From assembly GCA_902770835.1 (NCBI GenBank), contig CACXUM010000014.1, forward strand, positions 1-64,000: a stretch of 64,000 nucleotides of DNA, read 5' to 3'. The notes under the pieces were generated by a model that did not search any database, was not told the DNA's origin, and saw only the letters and a list, made by a program, of their open reading frames with translations. The stretch's first letter is position 1. The number at the start of each line of letters is the position of its first letter. The position numbers and the translations under genes are program-made. Shown in pieces: positions 31,850-41,429 of this stretch. This DNA is from an uncultured Bacteroidia bacterium (GTDB lineage: Bacteria; Bacteroidota; Bacteroidia; Bacteroidales; F082).

Positions 31850-34800
31850 ATGAGAAAACATTTCATTACTCTCTTGCTCGTCATGCTTTCGGTCGTGACT
31901 TTCGGCCAGCAGTGGGTCGCCATCAAGAGCGACAACCCGAGCACCATCCAGACGACTTTGGTTTCGTCTTCCGAAAACCAAATCACCGTCAACCTGCAAG
32001 TCCCCGGCTTCTATGCCTACGAGGTGATTACACCCCGTGGCGAGGCCAACATCATCTCGGTTCCACGCACCGTCAGCACGGCTGAAGCGGGCGAACCTAA
32101 CCTGCCCATGATTGCCGTTCCGGCCATCATCGGCGACATGCAACATTACAGCATCCGCCTTATCGATGCGCAATACACTGATTTCCAGATGGAAGTCGCG
32201 CCCTCGAAAGGCGATTTCCCGCGCACCGTGAATCCTGACGATGTGCCTTACACTTACGGTGAGGCCTACTCAACGGATGCCTTCTTCCCTGCTGAGAACA
32301 TCGGTTTGTACGATCCTTACATTCTCCGCGATTTCCGTGGGCAGAACATGGTTTTCCATCCCTTTGCCTACAACCCCGTAACGCACACATTGCGCGTGTA
32401 TTACAACATGACCGTTGAAATGTATGCCGACAGTCAGCAAGGCGAAAACACCCTCAGCCGCCGCTCGAACACGGTGAACATGGATGCCGAATTTGGTGCC
32501 ATGTACCAAAACCACTTCATCAATTACCATGAGAGTTTGAACAGATACACGCCCGTCGACGAGACCGGCGAATTGCTCATCATCTGCCACGATGCTTTCA
32601 TGGATGCCATGCAACCTTTCGTCAACTGGAAAAAGCAGATTGGCCGTCCCACGACGATGGTCGGCACGAGCACGGCAGGCTCCACCAGCGATGCCATTAA
32701 AACCTACATCCAAGGCCAATACAACAGCAACCCCAACATCAGCCACATCCTGCTCGTGGGTGACAATGCCCAAGTGCAGAGTTATTACACCTTCTCTGGA
32801 GGCTATTCCGGACGTACTGACCAATATTTTGGACAATTGGTTGGAAATGACTACTATAACGATGTCATTGTAGGTCGTTTTTCTGCCGAGACCGTTGAGC
32901 ATGTCACCACACAAGTGAATAAGGTGATTCATTACGAAAGAGACATCAACGCTTCCGACACTTGGCTTTCGATAGGCCAAGGCGTGTCGAAAAACGAAGG
33001 TGCGGGCAGCGGTCACTTTGGCGAGGCCGACTACCAGCACATCGACTTCATCAGGGATACGCTGTTGCACTACAACTACACAAGCATCCATCGTGACTAT
33101 CAGAACGTTTCAGGAGTTACCTCGAGTGCAGCCATCATCAGCCAGCACATCAACGAAGGCGTGAGCATCATCAACTACTGCAACCACGGTTCGCCTACAA
33201 GTTGGGGCGTGTTCAACTACAGCAACTCGCACATCAACGCCTTGACCAACGACAACAAACTGCCTTTCATCTGGTCGGTGGCCTGCAACAACGGACAACT
33301 TGACTATTCGCAGCCCTGCTTTGCCGAGGCTTGGATGCGTGCTACCAACAACTCCACAGGCGCACCTACCGGAGCCATCGGCGGCATGTTCTCCTACATC
33401 TCGCAGCCTTGGCAGCCGCCCATGTACGGTCAGGACGAGATGAACAATGTCCTCACCGAACACAGAAGCATCAAGCGCACACTCGGCGGCATTTCGACCG
33501 ACGGCAACATGAAGATTCTTGACCAATACAACTCAAATGGTCAGGGTCTGGCAACTTATCAGTTCTGGCTCCTCTTCGGCGACCCAACCCTCACCGTGCG
33601 CAACATGACACCCACCAACATGAACGTGACCCACGCCACTTCGATGAACAGCAGCGCGACCTCGTTCACCGTGAACGCCACCAACGGCAATGGTGCCTTG
33701 GCCACCCTGACCCTGAACAACGAAATCTTAGGTTCAGCCACTATTAATAATGGTACGGCCAACATCACCTTTGCCGCACCAGGAACGACCGGCACCGCCA
33801 CTTTGACCGTGTTCGGCTACAACAAGATAACTTACATCGGCTCCGTCAACATCACAAGTGGAGGCACGCAAACCTACACCATCAATGTTTCGGCCAACCC
33901 GACCAACGGCGGTACGGTAACAGGCGGCGGCACCTACCAGCAAGGCCAGCAGTGTACGGTCAGTGCAATAGCAAGCAACGGATACTCGTTCACCAATTGG
34001 ACAGAAAACGGCAATGTAGTTTCGACCAACAGAAACTACACCTTCACCGTGACAGGTAACCGTACTTTGGTGGCCAATTTCCAAGCACAGCCACAAACCT
34101 ACACAATCAACGTTTCGGCCAATCCCGGCAACGGAGGCACCGCAACGGGCGGCGGCACTTATCAGCAAGGGCAATCTTGCACCGTGCAAGCCACCCCCAA
34201 TACGGGCTACACCTTCACCAACTGGACGGAGAACGGCAATGTGGTTTCCACCAACGCCAACTACACCTTCACCGTGACAGGCAACCGCAACCTTGTGGCC
34301 AACTTCAATATTCAGAGTTTTACTGTGACTGTTGTGGCCAATCCCACTGAGGGCGGCACCGTTACGGGCGGCGGAACTTACAACTACGGCCAGACTTGCA
34401 CCGTTACGGCCACTCCCAACGAGGGCTTCGACTTCGTCCATTGGACCGAAAACGGCGGCGCGGTGATGTCGTTAGAGTTGAGTTACACCTTCACCGTGAC
34501 ATCCAACCGCACCGTTCAGGCTAATTTCGTGCAACAGACCTTCAACATTTCAACTACGGCTAACCCGACCGAGGGCGGAACCATCACAGGGGATGGCTTA
34601 TTCTACTATGGAAATGAATGTACCGTAGAGGCAACCGCCAACGAAGGCTACGATTTCGTCAACTGGACCGAAAACGGCAATGTGGTTTCAAATGAAGCCG
34701 CTTACACCTTCACCGTAACAAGCGACCGCACTTTGACCGCCAATTTCGAGTTGAAGACCTTTGAAATCAGCGCTTCTGTTGATCCAGAGGAAGCTGCAAG

Positions 34801-35221
34801 CATTAGCGGGTCAGGCACCTACAACTACGGTGACGAGGTCACTCTGACCTTCGACCGCAACGAAGACTGGGCTTTCCAAAACTGGACTGAAAACGGCGAG
34901 GTGGTTTCGGAAGAATCAACCTACACCTTCATCGCCACGGAAAGCCGCAACCTCGTGGCCCACTTCGTGTTTACCGTAGGCCTTGGCGAGAACAACATAG
35001 CCGCCAAGGTCTATCCCAACCCGACCAAGGGCGAAGTCACCCTTGAGGGCGAGGGCATCCAAAGCGTCCGTATCGTGAACGCCTTCGGGCTGACCGTCTA
35101 CAACGCCAAGGTGGAAGGCAACCAAGCCCGCATCGACCTTTCGCAAATGGCCAAGGGTGTGTATATGATGCACATCGAGGCCGATGGTGGACAAGCCGTC
35201 AGGAAGATTGTGGTGGAATAA
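31850..35221 (+). CDS. Gingipain-like C25 cysteine protease with InlB-type repeats and T9SS sorting domain
   Basis: 1123 residues. Signal peptide about 1-19 and an N-terminal gingipain-type propeptide region. The C25 catalytic domain (about 235-585) has the dyad His446 (NYCNHGSPTSWG) and Cys479 (SVACNNGQLD). After an Ig-like stretch (to ~670) come five ~70-residue divergent InlB B-repeat (Flg_new_2-like) units (about 678-1045), each with a VSANPTNGGTVTGGGTY-type start and a Y-F-T-V-T...ANF end. The T9SS domain starts at VYPNPTKGEV and ends RKIVVE. Surface-exposed proteolysis is inferred. Confidence 0.9.
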   Translation: MRKHFITLLLVMLSVVTFGQQWVAIKSDNPSTIQTTLVSSSENQITVNLQVPGFYAYEVITPRGEANIISVPRTVSTAEAGEPNLPMIAVPAIIGDMQHYSIRLIDAQYTDFQMEVAPSKGDFPRTVNPDDVPYTYGEAYSTDAFFPAENIGLYDPYILRDFRGQNMVFHPFAYNPVTHTLRVYYNMTVEMYADSQQGENTLSRRSNTVNMDAEFGAMYQNHFINYHESLNRYTPVDETGELLIICHDAFMDAMQPFVNWKKQIGRPTTMVGTSTAGSTSDAIKTYIQGQYNSNPNISHILLVGDNAQVQSYYTFSGGYSGRTDQYFGQLVGNDYYNDVIVGRFSAETVEHVTTQVNKVIHYERDINASDTWLSIGQGVSKNEGAGSGHFGEADYQHIDFIRDTLLHYNYTSIHRDYQNVSGVTSSAAIISQHINEGVSIINYCNHGSPTSWGVFNYSNSHINALTNDNKLPFIWSVACNNGQLDYSQPCFAEAWMRATNNSTGAPTGAIGGMFSYISQPWQPPMYGQDEMNNVLTEHRSIKRTLGGISTDGNMKILDQYNSNGQGLATYQFWLLFGDPTLTVRNMTPTNMNVTHATSMNSSATSFTVNATNGNGALATLTLNNEILGSATINNGTANITFAAPGTTGTATLTVFGYNKITYIGSVNITSGGTQTYTINVSANPTNGGTVTGGGTYQQGQQCTVSAIASNGYSFTNWTENGNVVSTNRNYTFTVTGNRTLVANFQAQPQTYTINVSANPGNGGTATGGGTYQQGQSCTVQATPNTGYTFTNWTENGNVVSTNANYTFTVTGNRNLVANFNIQSFTVTVVANPTEGGTVTGGGTYNYGQTCTVTATPNEGFDFVHWTENGGAVMSLELSYTFTVTSNRTVQANFVQQTFNISTTANPTEGGTITGDGLFYYGNECTVEATANEGYDFVNWTENGNVVSNEAAYTFTVTSDRTLTANFELKTFEISASVDPEEAASISGSGTYNYGDEVTLTFDRNEDWAFQNWTENGEVVSEESTYTFIATESRNLVAHFVFTVGLGENNIAAKVYPNPTKGEVTLEGEGIQSVRIVNAFGLTVYNAKVEGNQARIDLSQMAKGVYMMHIEADGGQAVRKIVVE

Positions 35222-35241
35222 ACAACAAGCAAAACCTTTCA

Positions 35242-35272
35242 AAAATCCCGTCAGCAATGGCGGGATTTTTTT
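35242..35272 (+). terminator. Terminator of the C25 protease gene
   Basis: AAATCCCG and CGGGATTT form a stem with a 10-nt loop, then a T run. Confidence 0.7.
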
Positions 35273-35276
35273 GTGA

Positions 35277-35597
35277 TTACTCGCAAAACATCTGTCTCAG
35301 AACATCTTGCAATGCGCAGGTTTCGTCTGATGTAAGCGTAATGATGCGATTCTTTAGCCGTCGCTTGTCGATAGTGCGAATTTGGTCGGTGGCAATTTCG
35401 CCGTCACGTCCCATAATTTGGCAGCCGACACGAAAGGGATAGCCGTGGATAGCTGATGTGACGGGCACGATGATGACAGTGTCTAAATGGTCGTTCAACT
35501 CCTGTGGACTGACTATGACACAAGGGCGAATCTTCTGCATTTCAGCACCAATAGTAGGATTCAAGTCCACCCAGAATACATCAAACTGCCTCACCAT
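35277..35597 (-). CDS. mazF: MazF-type endoribonuclease toxin
   Basis: 106 residues, the usual MazF length. QFDVFWVDLNPTIGAEMQKI and RPCVIVSP give the first strands and the conserved G-x-E...RP segment; IVPVTS and DQIRTIDKRRL follow as in the family. It cleaves mRNA when free of its antitoxin. It overlaps the antitoxin gene by 7 nt. Confidence 0.92.
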   Translation of the reverse strand: MVRQFDVFWVDLNPTIGAEMQKIRPCVIVSPQELNDHLDTVIIVPVTSAIHGYPFRVGCQIMGRDGEIATDQIRTIDKRRLKNRIITLTSDETCALQDVLRQMFCE

Positions 35598-35836
35598 TGC
35601 CAGTCCTCCATCGTTTCTTCGGCAAAAATTTCATCCATCAATAGTTTATCCTCGCCCTCAGCGTGTGCCTGTATGGCCGCAGTTGCCCAACCGTCACGCG
35701 GGACTTTGGCTTCCTGATTGTTTTGGGCAACCACCAAGCCTTTCAAAAATGCCAACACCTTCATCATAGCAGTCTCGTTGTCGAGTAGTGGGTTCATCTC
35801 GCGGAACAACTCCGCACGCAATTGCATTGCTGTCAT
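35591..35836 (-). CDS. Antitoxin partner of MazF
   Basis: 81 residues, acidic C-terminus (LLMDEIFAEETMEDWQW), the type of tail that wraps MazF. The DNA-binding fold of the N-terminal part is not obvious. Position and overlap support the assignment. Confidence 0.75.
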   Translation of the reverse strand: MTAMQLRAELFREMNPLLDNETAMMKVLAFLKGLVVAQNNQEAKVPRDGWATAAIQAHAEGEDKLLMDEIFAEETMEDWQW

Positions 35837-35895
35837 AATCCAAATAGTTTTGTTTTACTTCACTTCGTATGGTTGAATGTTTCGCATTTCAAGCG

Positions 35896-35904
35896 GCAAA
35901 GGTA
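35896..35904 (-). promoter_or_regulatory. -7 element of the MazEF-type pair
   Basis: The minus strand reads TACCTTTGC, 60 nt before the antitoxin ATG. Confidence 0.55.
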
Positions 35905-35978
35905 CACATTAATCTTTCCTTCCGCAAGCGTTTCAACGAAAGTTTTTCTTCCCTTATTGCCACCTCACTATTTTTTCC

Positions 35979-35987
35979 TATTTTTGG
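35979..35987 (+). promoter_or_regulatory. -7-like element of the MBL hydrolase gene
   Basis: TATTTTTGG, one base off consensus, 20 nt before ATG 36007. Confidence 0.45.
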
Positions 35988-36006
35988 GGTCAAATTCTGA
36001 TGGACT

Positions 36007-37419
36007 ATGAAAATCAAATTCATCGGTGCGGCCCAAGAAGTGACGGGCAGTAAGCACCTCATCACCACCGACCACGGCAAGAAAATCCTCTTGGACTGCG
36101 GCATGTTCCAAGGCAAGGGACTCGAAACCGACGCCATGAACCGCAACATCATGGTCGACCCGAAGGAAATCGACTACATCATCCTCACCCACGCCCACAT
36201 CGACCATAGCGGCCTGATACCTTATTTCCACAAGTTGGGCTTCCGTGGAGAGGTCATCTGCACGCCGGCCACCAAAGACCTGTGCAGCATCATGCTCCCC
36301 GACACGGGCTTCATACAAGAGAACGATATGGAGTGGTTCAACAAGAAACGCCGCAAACAGGGTCTGCCCGCTTTGCAACCCATTTACACAGAGAAAGATG
36401 CGCGTGCTTGTATGGACCTTTTCGTCACCGTGAGTTACAACCGCTACCTTTATTTGGACAATAATATCAAGGTGAAGTTCAACAACACGGGCCACCTCCT
36501 TGGCAGCGGCTGCGCCATTCTCGAAATCGACGAGGGCGGCAAGATGATCCGCATCGGCTACACTGGCGACATCGGGCGCGAACACAACTACCTGTTGCGC
36601 TCGCCCGAGCCGTTCCCGCACTGCGACTACCTCATCACCGAAGCCACCTACGGCAATCGCCTCCACAGCGACCGCGAAAACGCCGAACACCAATTGTTGG
36701 AAATCATCTATAACACCTGCGTTGAGAAACGCGGCAAACTCATCATCCCGTCGTTTGCCGTCAGCCGTACGCAAGAGATTGTGTATCTGCTGAATAACTT
36801 CTACAACGAAGGTAAGTTGCCTGAGAAGATTCCTGTTTTCGTCGACAGTCCCTTGGCCGTCAACGCCACCGAAATCTTCCGCATGTACGTCGACCTTTTC
36901 AACGACGATGTGAAGGACGTCATCGAATACGACCCCGACCCGTTTGGCTTCAACAGCCTGACTTTCATCCGCGACGTCAACCAGTCGAAGGCCTTGAACG
37001 CGAGGAAGGAACCCTGCATCATCATTTCCGCTTCGGGCATGATGGAGGCTGGTCGCGTGAAACACCACATCGCCAACAGCATCGAGAACCCCAACAACAG
37101 CATCCTCGCCATCGGCTATTGCTCGCCTACCACATTGGGAGCCAAACTGTTGGAGAAACCGAAGCCCCAAACCGTTTCCATCTTTGGCCTTGAACATTCC
37201 GTTTTGGCCGACATCTACGAAATCGATGCCTTCAGCGGTCACGGCGACTACAAGGAGATGATTGACTACCTGAAATGCCAAGACCCAAGCAAGGTGAAGA
37301 AGACCTTCATCGTGCATGGCGCTTTGGAGGCGCAACAGTTCTACAAACGCCAACTGCGCAAGGAGGGCTGGGACAACATCTTCATCCCCGAAGCGGGCGA
37401 AGAGTTTGAATTGAAATAA
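36007..37419 (+). CDS. MBL-fold beta-CASP RNA/DNA hydrolase
   Basis: 470 residues. The metallo-beta-lactamase motif is H62-A-H64-I-D66-H67, with GHLLGSG and TGDIGRE as further metal ligands. The beta-CASP part has [32 protein letters not shown], and the closing GHGDYKEM and FIVHG of the RMMBL domain. This is the CPSF-like/YsiA group that acts on RNA. Monocistronic by spacing. Confidence 0.92.
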   Translation: MKIKFIGAAQEVTGSKHLITTDHGKKILLDCGMFQGKGLETDAMNRNIMVDPKEIDYIILTHAHIDHSGLIPYFHKLGFRGEVICTPATKDLCSIMLPDTGFIQENDMEWFNKKRRKQGLPALQPIYTEKDARACMDLFVTVSYNRYLYLDNNIKVKFNNTGHLLGSGCAILEIDEGGKMIRIGYTGDIGREHNYLLRSPEPFPHCDYLITEATYGNRLHSDRENAEHQLLEIIYNTCVEKRGKLIIPSFAVSRTQEIVYLLNNFYNEGKLPEKIPVFVDSPLAVNATEIFRMYVDLFNDDVKDVIEYDPDPFGFNSLTFIRDVNQSKALNARKEPCIIISASGMMEAGRVKHHIANSIENPNNSILAIGYCSPTTLGAKLLEKPKPQTVSIFGLEHSVLADIYEIDAFSGHGDYKEMIDYLKCQDPSKVKKTFIVHGALEAQQFYKRQLRKEGWDNIFIPEAGEEFELK

Positions 37420-37423
37420 TTCG

Positions 37424-37432
37424 TACTTTTGC
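37424..37432 (+). promoter_or_regulatory. -7 element of hisS-hutH
   Basis: TACTTTTGC, 16 nt before the hisS ATG. Confidence 0.55.
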
Positions 37433-37447
37433 AAAAAAATTCAAAAA

Positions 37448-38803
37448 ATGGCACAAAAACCCAGTATTCCAAAAGGCACACGCGACTTCTTACCAGAGGT
37501 TATGGTGCGCCGCAATTATATCTTCGATACGATTAAAACCGTGTTCAAACGCTTTGGTTTCCAGCCGATTGAAACCCCTTCAATGGAAAACCTCAGCACC
37601 CTTTTGGGCAAATACGGCGACGAGGGCGACAAACTCCTGTTCCGTGTGCTCAACTCGGGCGACTTCATGAGCGTCGTGGAGCAGAACGGCGAACCGCTTG
37701 AATCGATTAAGTTGGCTACCAAAATCAGCGAGAAAGGCCTGCGTTACGACTTGACCGTGCCTTTCGCGAGGTTCGTCACGATGTACCGCGAGCAAATCGC
37801 TTTCCCTTTCAAGCGTTACCAAATCCAACCCGTTTGGCGTGCCGACCGTCCGCAGAAAGGCCGTTACCGCGAGTTCTGCCAATGCGACGTGGACATCATC
37901 GGCAGCGATTCCTTGTTGAACGAAGCCGAGTTGGTGCAAATCGTGGACGAGGTCTTCAACGCCTTGAAAATCAAGGTGACGCTGAAAATAAACAACCGCA
38001 AAGTCTTGGCGGGTATCGCGGAATACATCGGCAAACCTGACGCTTTGGTCGACATTACCGTTGCGATTGACAAACTTGACAAAATCGGCATCGAGGCCGT
38101 CAATGCCGAATTGGCCGAGAAGGGATTGGAGCAAGCCGCAATCGACAAACTCCAGCCCATCCTCTTTATGAAAGGAGACACGAGAGAAAAATTGGCGCAA
38201 CTGAAACCCTTGCTAACCAACGAAGTAGGCCAGAAAGGCATTGAGGAACTTGAAATCCTGTTCGACTACATCGACGACATGGAACTCGGCATCACCACCG
38301 AACTTGACCTCACCTTGGCTCGTGGCCTGAACTATTACACAGGAGCCATCTTCGAGGTGAAGGCCAACGACTTCCCGATGGGCAGCATCTCAGGCGGCGG
38401 TCGCTACGACAACCTCACGGGCATTTTCGGCCTGCCGAATGTATCGGGCGTGGGCATCAGTTTCGGTGCCGACCGCATCTATGATGTTTTGGAAGGCTTG
38501 AACCTCTTCCCCGAAACCATGTCGGAAAGCACGAAGGTCATCTTCCTGAATTTCGGCAAGAACGAGGAAAAATACTGCCTGAAGTACCTCAACCAAGTGC
38601 GCAAGCACGGCATCAACGCGGAAATCTACCCCGACGCGGCCAAAATCCAGAAACAGATGAAATACGCCAACCAACGCGCCATCCCGATTGTGGTCATCGC
38701 TGGCGAACAAGAGGTGGCTGAGCAGAAATTCACCGTCAAGTTTATGAAAGAAGGAACGCAAACCGTGGTGGAAGCCAACAAATTAGTGGAAACAATAATT
38801 TAA
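37448..38803 (+). CDS. hisS: Histidine-tRNA ligase
   Basis: 451 residues. Class II aminoacyl-tRNA synthetase motifs: KGTRDFLPE at the start, [13 protein letters not shown] (motif 2 region), [20 protein letters not shown], the His-specific [14 protein letters not shown] and GGGRYDNL, and a C-terminal anticodon-binding domain. The histidine ammonia-lyase gene starts 11 nt later, so a histidine-charging and a histidine-degrading enzyme share a transcript. Confidence 0.96.
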   Translation: MAQKPSIPKGTRDFLPEVMVRRNYIFDTIKTVFKRFGFQPIETPSMENLSTLLGKYGDEGDKLLFRVLNSGDFMSVVEQNGEPLESIKLATKISEKGLRYDLTVPFARFVTMYREQIAFPFKRYQIQPVWRADRPQKGRYREFCQCDVDIIGSDSLLNEAELVQIVDEVFNALKIKVTLKINNRKVLAGIAEYIGKPDALVDITVAIDKLDKIGIEAVNAELAEKGLEQAAIDKLQPILFMKGDTREKLAQLKPLLTNEVGQKGIEELEILFDYIDDMELGITTELDLTLARGLNYYTGAIFEVKANDFPMGSISGGGRYDNLTGIFGLPNVSGVGISFGADRIYDVLEGLNLFPETMSESTKVIFLNFGKNEEKYCLKYLNQVRKHGINAEIYPDAAKIQKQMKYANQRAIPIVVIAGEQEVAEQKFTVKFMKEGTQTVVEANKLVETII

Positions 38804-38814
38804 CAATCAACAAT

Positions 38815-40326
38815 ATGACAACGCATTACATTAGTTCCAAAGAACTGACATTCAAGCAAGTAAATGAAATAATTACAAATGGCTACAAACTCGCCCTGTC
38901 GGACGATGCCATCGCTCGCATCCAAAAATGCCGCGACTATCTCGACAAGAAGATGGAGAACCCCGAGAAGCCCATCTACGGCGTGACCACCGGCTTCGGC
39001 TCGCTCTGCGACCACAGCATCTCCAAAGAGGATTTGAGCACCTTGCAGAAAAACCTCGTCATGTCGCACGCTTGCGGCACAGGCGAAATGGTGCCCGAAG
39101 AAATCATCCGACTGATGCTTTTGCTGAAGGTGCAAAGCCTGAGCTACGGCAACAGCGGTGTGCAGGTGGTGACCGTCCAGCGCCTCATCGACTTCTTCAA
39201 CAATGACGTGCTGCCCGTGGTCTACAACCAAGGCTCGCTCGGCGCTTCCGGCGACTTGGCACCTTTGGCCAACCTCATGCTGCCTTTGCTCGGCTTGGGA
39301 GAAGTGCATTATGAAGGCAAAATCGTTCCAGCACAACAAGTTCTCGACAAGTTCGGTTGGGAGCCCATCACCTTGCAGTCGAAAGAAGGTTTGGCCTTGC
39401 TCAACGGCACACAATTTATGAGCAGTTACGGCACCTACGTCCTGCTCAAAGCCTTCCGTCTCAGCTATTTGGCCGACCTCATCGGAACGGTTTCTCTCGA
39501 AGCCTTCGATGGCCGCATTGAGCCTTTCTTCGACCAAGTTCATCAAATCCGCCACCACAACGGACAAATCGTCACCGCCAAGCGTGTGCGTGAGTTCACA
39601 AAGGGCAGCGAACTGATTGTCAGGGAGAAAAAGCATGTCCAAGACCCGTATTCTTTCCGTTGTATGCCGCAGGTGCATGGTGCCTCGAAGGATGCCATCG
39701 ACTATGTGGCCTCCGTGTTCAGCGAGGAAATCAACGCCGTCACCGACAACCCGACCATCTTCCCCGATGAGGATTTGGTCATCAGCGCGGGCAACTTCCA
39801 CGGCCAGCCTTTGGCCATCACTTTGGACTTCTTGGCCATCGCCATGGCTGAGTTGGGCAACATCAGCGAGCGTCGTATCTATCAACTGATTGGCGGCAAG
39901 CGCGGTCTGCCGTCGTTCTTAGTTGCGGAGCCTGGCCTCAACAGCGGCTTCATGATTCCGCAATACGCCGCCGCGAGCATCGTCAGCCAAAGCAAGCAAC
40001 TCTGCACGCCCGCTTCGGTGGATAGCATCGAGTCGTCGCAAGGTCAGGAAGACCATGTGAGCATGGGTGCCAATGCCGCCACAAAGGCCTTGCGCGTGGC
40101 CGAAAACTTGGAGCGCGTGTTGGCCATCGAATTGTTCAACGCCACACAAGCCTTGGAGTTCCGCCGTCCGCTGAAGTCGTCGCCCATCATCGAGAAGTTC
40201 GTCGCCGAATACCGCAAAGTGGTCGAATTTGTGCGCATCGACAAGGTGATGTACACCGAAATCGCCAAATCGGTTGATTTCGTGAAGAATTACCCGTTGG
40301 ATTTTGACACATTGAAGAACGAATAA
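38815..40326 (+). CDS. hutH: Histidine ammonia-lyase
   Basis: 503 residues. The MIO cofactor forms from A144-S145-G146 (GSLGASGDLAPLAN). YGVTTGFGSL supplies the catalytic Tyr. The selectivity segment reads LVMSHACGTG, the S-H form of histidine-specific lyases rather than the tyrosine/phenylalanine forms, so I favour histidine to urocanate. No hutU, hutI or hutG lies in the window. Confidence 0.92.
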   Translation: MTTHYISSKELTFKQVNEIITNGYKLALSDDAIARIQKCRDYLDKKMENPEKPIYGVTTGFGSLCDHSISKEDLSTLQKNLVMSHACGTGEMVPEEIIRLMLLLKVQSLSYGNSGVQVVTVQRLIDFFNNDVLPVVYNQGSLGASGDLAPLANLMLPLLGLGEVHYEGKIVPAQQVLDKFGWEPITLQSKEGLALLNGTQFMSSYGTYVLLKAFRLSYLADLIGTVSLEAFDGRIEPFFDQVHQIRHHNGQIVTAKRVREFTKGSELIVREKKHVQDPYSFRCMPQVHGASKDAIDYVASVFSEEINAVTDNPTIFPDEDLVISAGNFHGQPLAITLDFLAIAMAELGNISERRIYQLIGGKRGLPSFLVAEPGLNSGFMIPQYAAASIVSQSKQLCTPASVDSIESSQGQEDHVSMGANAATKALRVAENLERVLAIELFNATQALEFRRPLKSSPIIEKFVAEYRKVVEFVRIDKVMYTEIAKSVDFVKNYPLDFDTLKNE

Positions 40327-40332
40327 TTTGAA

Positions 40333-40402
40333 TTGTAGGGCTGTCATATCACGACAGCCGCTTGGTGGAAATCGGCGGCTGCACAGTGTGACAGCCCTAC
40401 AA
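40333..40402. repeat. Palindromic dispersed repeat (GTAGGGCTGTC family), copy 2
   Basis: A perfect 14-bp terminal inverted repeat, TTGTAGGGCTGTCA (40333-40346) and TGACAGCCCTACAA (40389-40402), encloses CAGCCGC/GCGGCTG. It sits directly after the hutH stop. Confidence 0.85.
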
Positions 40403-40413
40403 AATATTACAAT

Positions 40414-40917
40414 ATGGAAACCACAGAACAAAAGAAACGCCCCACGGGCATGACGATTCTCCTCGTATTATCGTTCATCAACGCCTGTTGGAACATTTTT
40501 CGTTCCATCATCATGTATGTCACCACGCCGCGATTGACTGAGATGCTCGACAGCGGAGCGTTTGAGGAGATGATGCAGCCTTTTTCGGCTATGGGCGAAG
40601 ATTTCACCAAGTCCATGAACGATACCATCAACGTCCTCACCCAAATCAACCCCAATTACTACCTGATTCTGTTGGCGTTGTTCGTCGTTTCGTTAATGGG
40701 GGTGAGGAGGATGTTCAAAAACGACAAGCGCGGTTTCCACCTTTACAGCATCTCCCAAATCTGCATGTTGATAGCCCATTCCGTGTACGTCTATCCGCTG
40801 CAAAAACCCTCACCGTTCACTTCCGACCTGCTCCTTACAGCCGTTTTCATTTTCCTGTATTACCTCTATTTCAAGCGGATGGAACTGGCAAATGACCTCC
40901 CTCAAAACCCTGAATGA
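40414..40917 (+). CDS. Membrane protein, unrecognised
   Basis: 167 residues with about four TM helices (roughly 13-35, 82-97, 106-124, 136-152) and a soluble Met/Glu-rich loop between the first two (about 40-78). No family recognised. Its stop overlaps the next start by 4 nt. Confidence 0.7.
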   Translation: METTEQKKRPTGMTILLVLSFINACWNIFRSIIMYVTTPRLTEMLDSGAFEEMMQPFSAMGEDFTKSMNDTINVLTQINPNYYLILLALFVVSLMGVRRMFKNDKRGFHLYSISQICMLIAHSVYVYPLQKPSPFTSDLLLTAVFIFLYYLYFKRMELANDLPQNPE

Positions 40918-41429
40918 CCATGAAACCCCGCGAGAGCAAAATCTTCGACCTGAAGCCAAAACTTACCACTGCCATGAAATTGGCGGCCAGTTTTGCCATC
41001 ACCTATTATGGTCTACTGCTCATTTTCGAGGTCGTCACGGTGGTTTTCAGACGTTATTATTTCGACACCTACTATTTCAATCAAGGCGAAATGTCGTTAG
41101 GTTCAAGGGAATTTCTTGTGCAAATCATACAATTGGCACTTTCCATTATATTGGTTTTCAGTTTGATACAAATCTTCAGGAAGAAAGTCTACGGAAAAGC
41201 TTTGTTTGTCGGTTTTTCCATATTGCTCATCGTTTTCCAGTTCTTCACCACAGGCTTGGTGCCGCTGATGAAATACGCCCTTGAGGTGCTGCTCGTACTC
41301 ATCATCGCGCCCATTCGGGTGAAAAAGAAAATCAAGATGAAGGACGGAAAACTTAGGCTGGAAACGGTGGAGGAAGAACCTACAGGAGAGGTCAGCGCAG
41401 CATCATCGCAGCCTTCTTCACAGCCTTGA
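40914..41429 (+). CDS. Membrane protein, unrecognised
   Basis: 171 residues with about four hydrophobic helices (roughly 21-45, 65-85, 98-113, 118-135) and a charged tail rich in Glu and Ser. It is translationally coupled to the preceding membrane protein. The last 38 bp overlap the 3' end of convergent sufS, so both reading frames share that DNA. Confidence 0.68.
   Translation: MTMKPRESKIFDLKPKLTTAMKLAASFAITYYGLLLIFEVVTVVFRRYYFDTYYFNQGEMSLGSREFLVQIIQLALSIILVFSLIQIFRKKVYGKALFVGFSILLIVFQFFTTGLVPLMKYALEVLLVLIIAPIRVKKKIKMKDGKLRLETVEEEPTGEVSAASSQPSSQP

Noticed and set aside
35968-37434. A 488-residue open frame antisense to the MBL hydrolase
   Set aside because: The plus strand has the complete HxHxDH and beta-CASP motifs; the antisense frame has no family pattern.
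38815-40326. Tyrosine ammonia-lyase of an aryl-polyene/flexirubin cluster
   Set aside because: The selectivity segment has the Ser-His form of histidine lyases, and no polyene genes are nearby.
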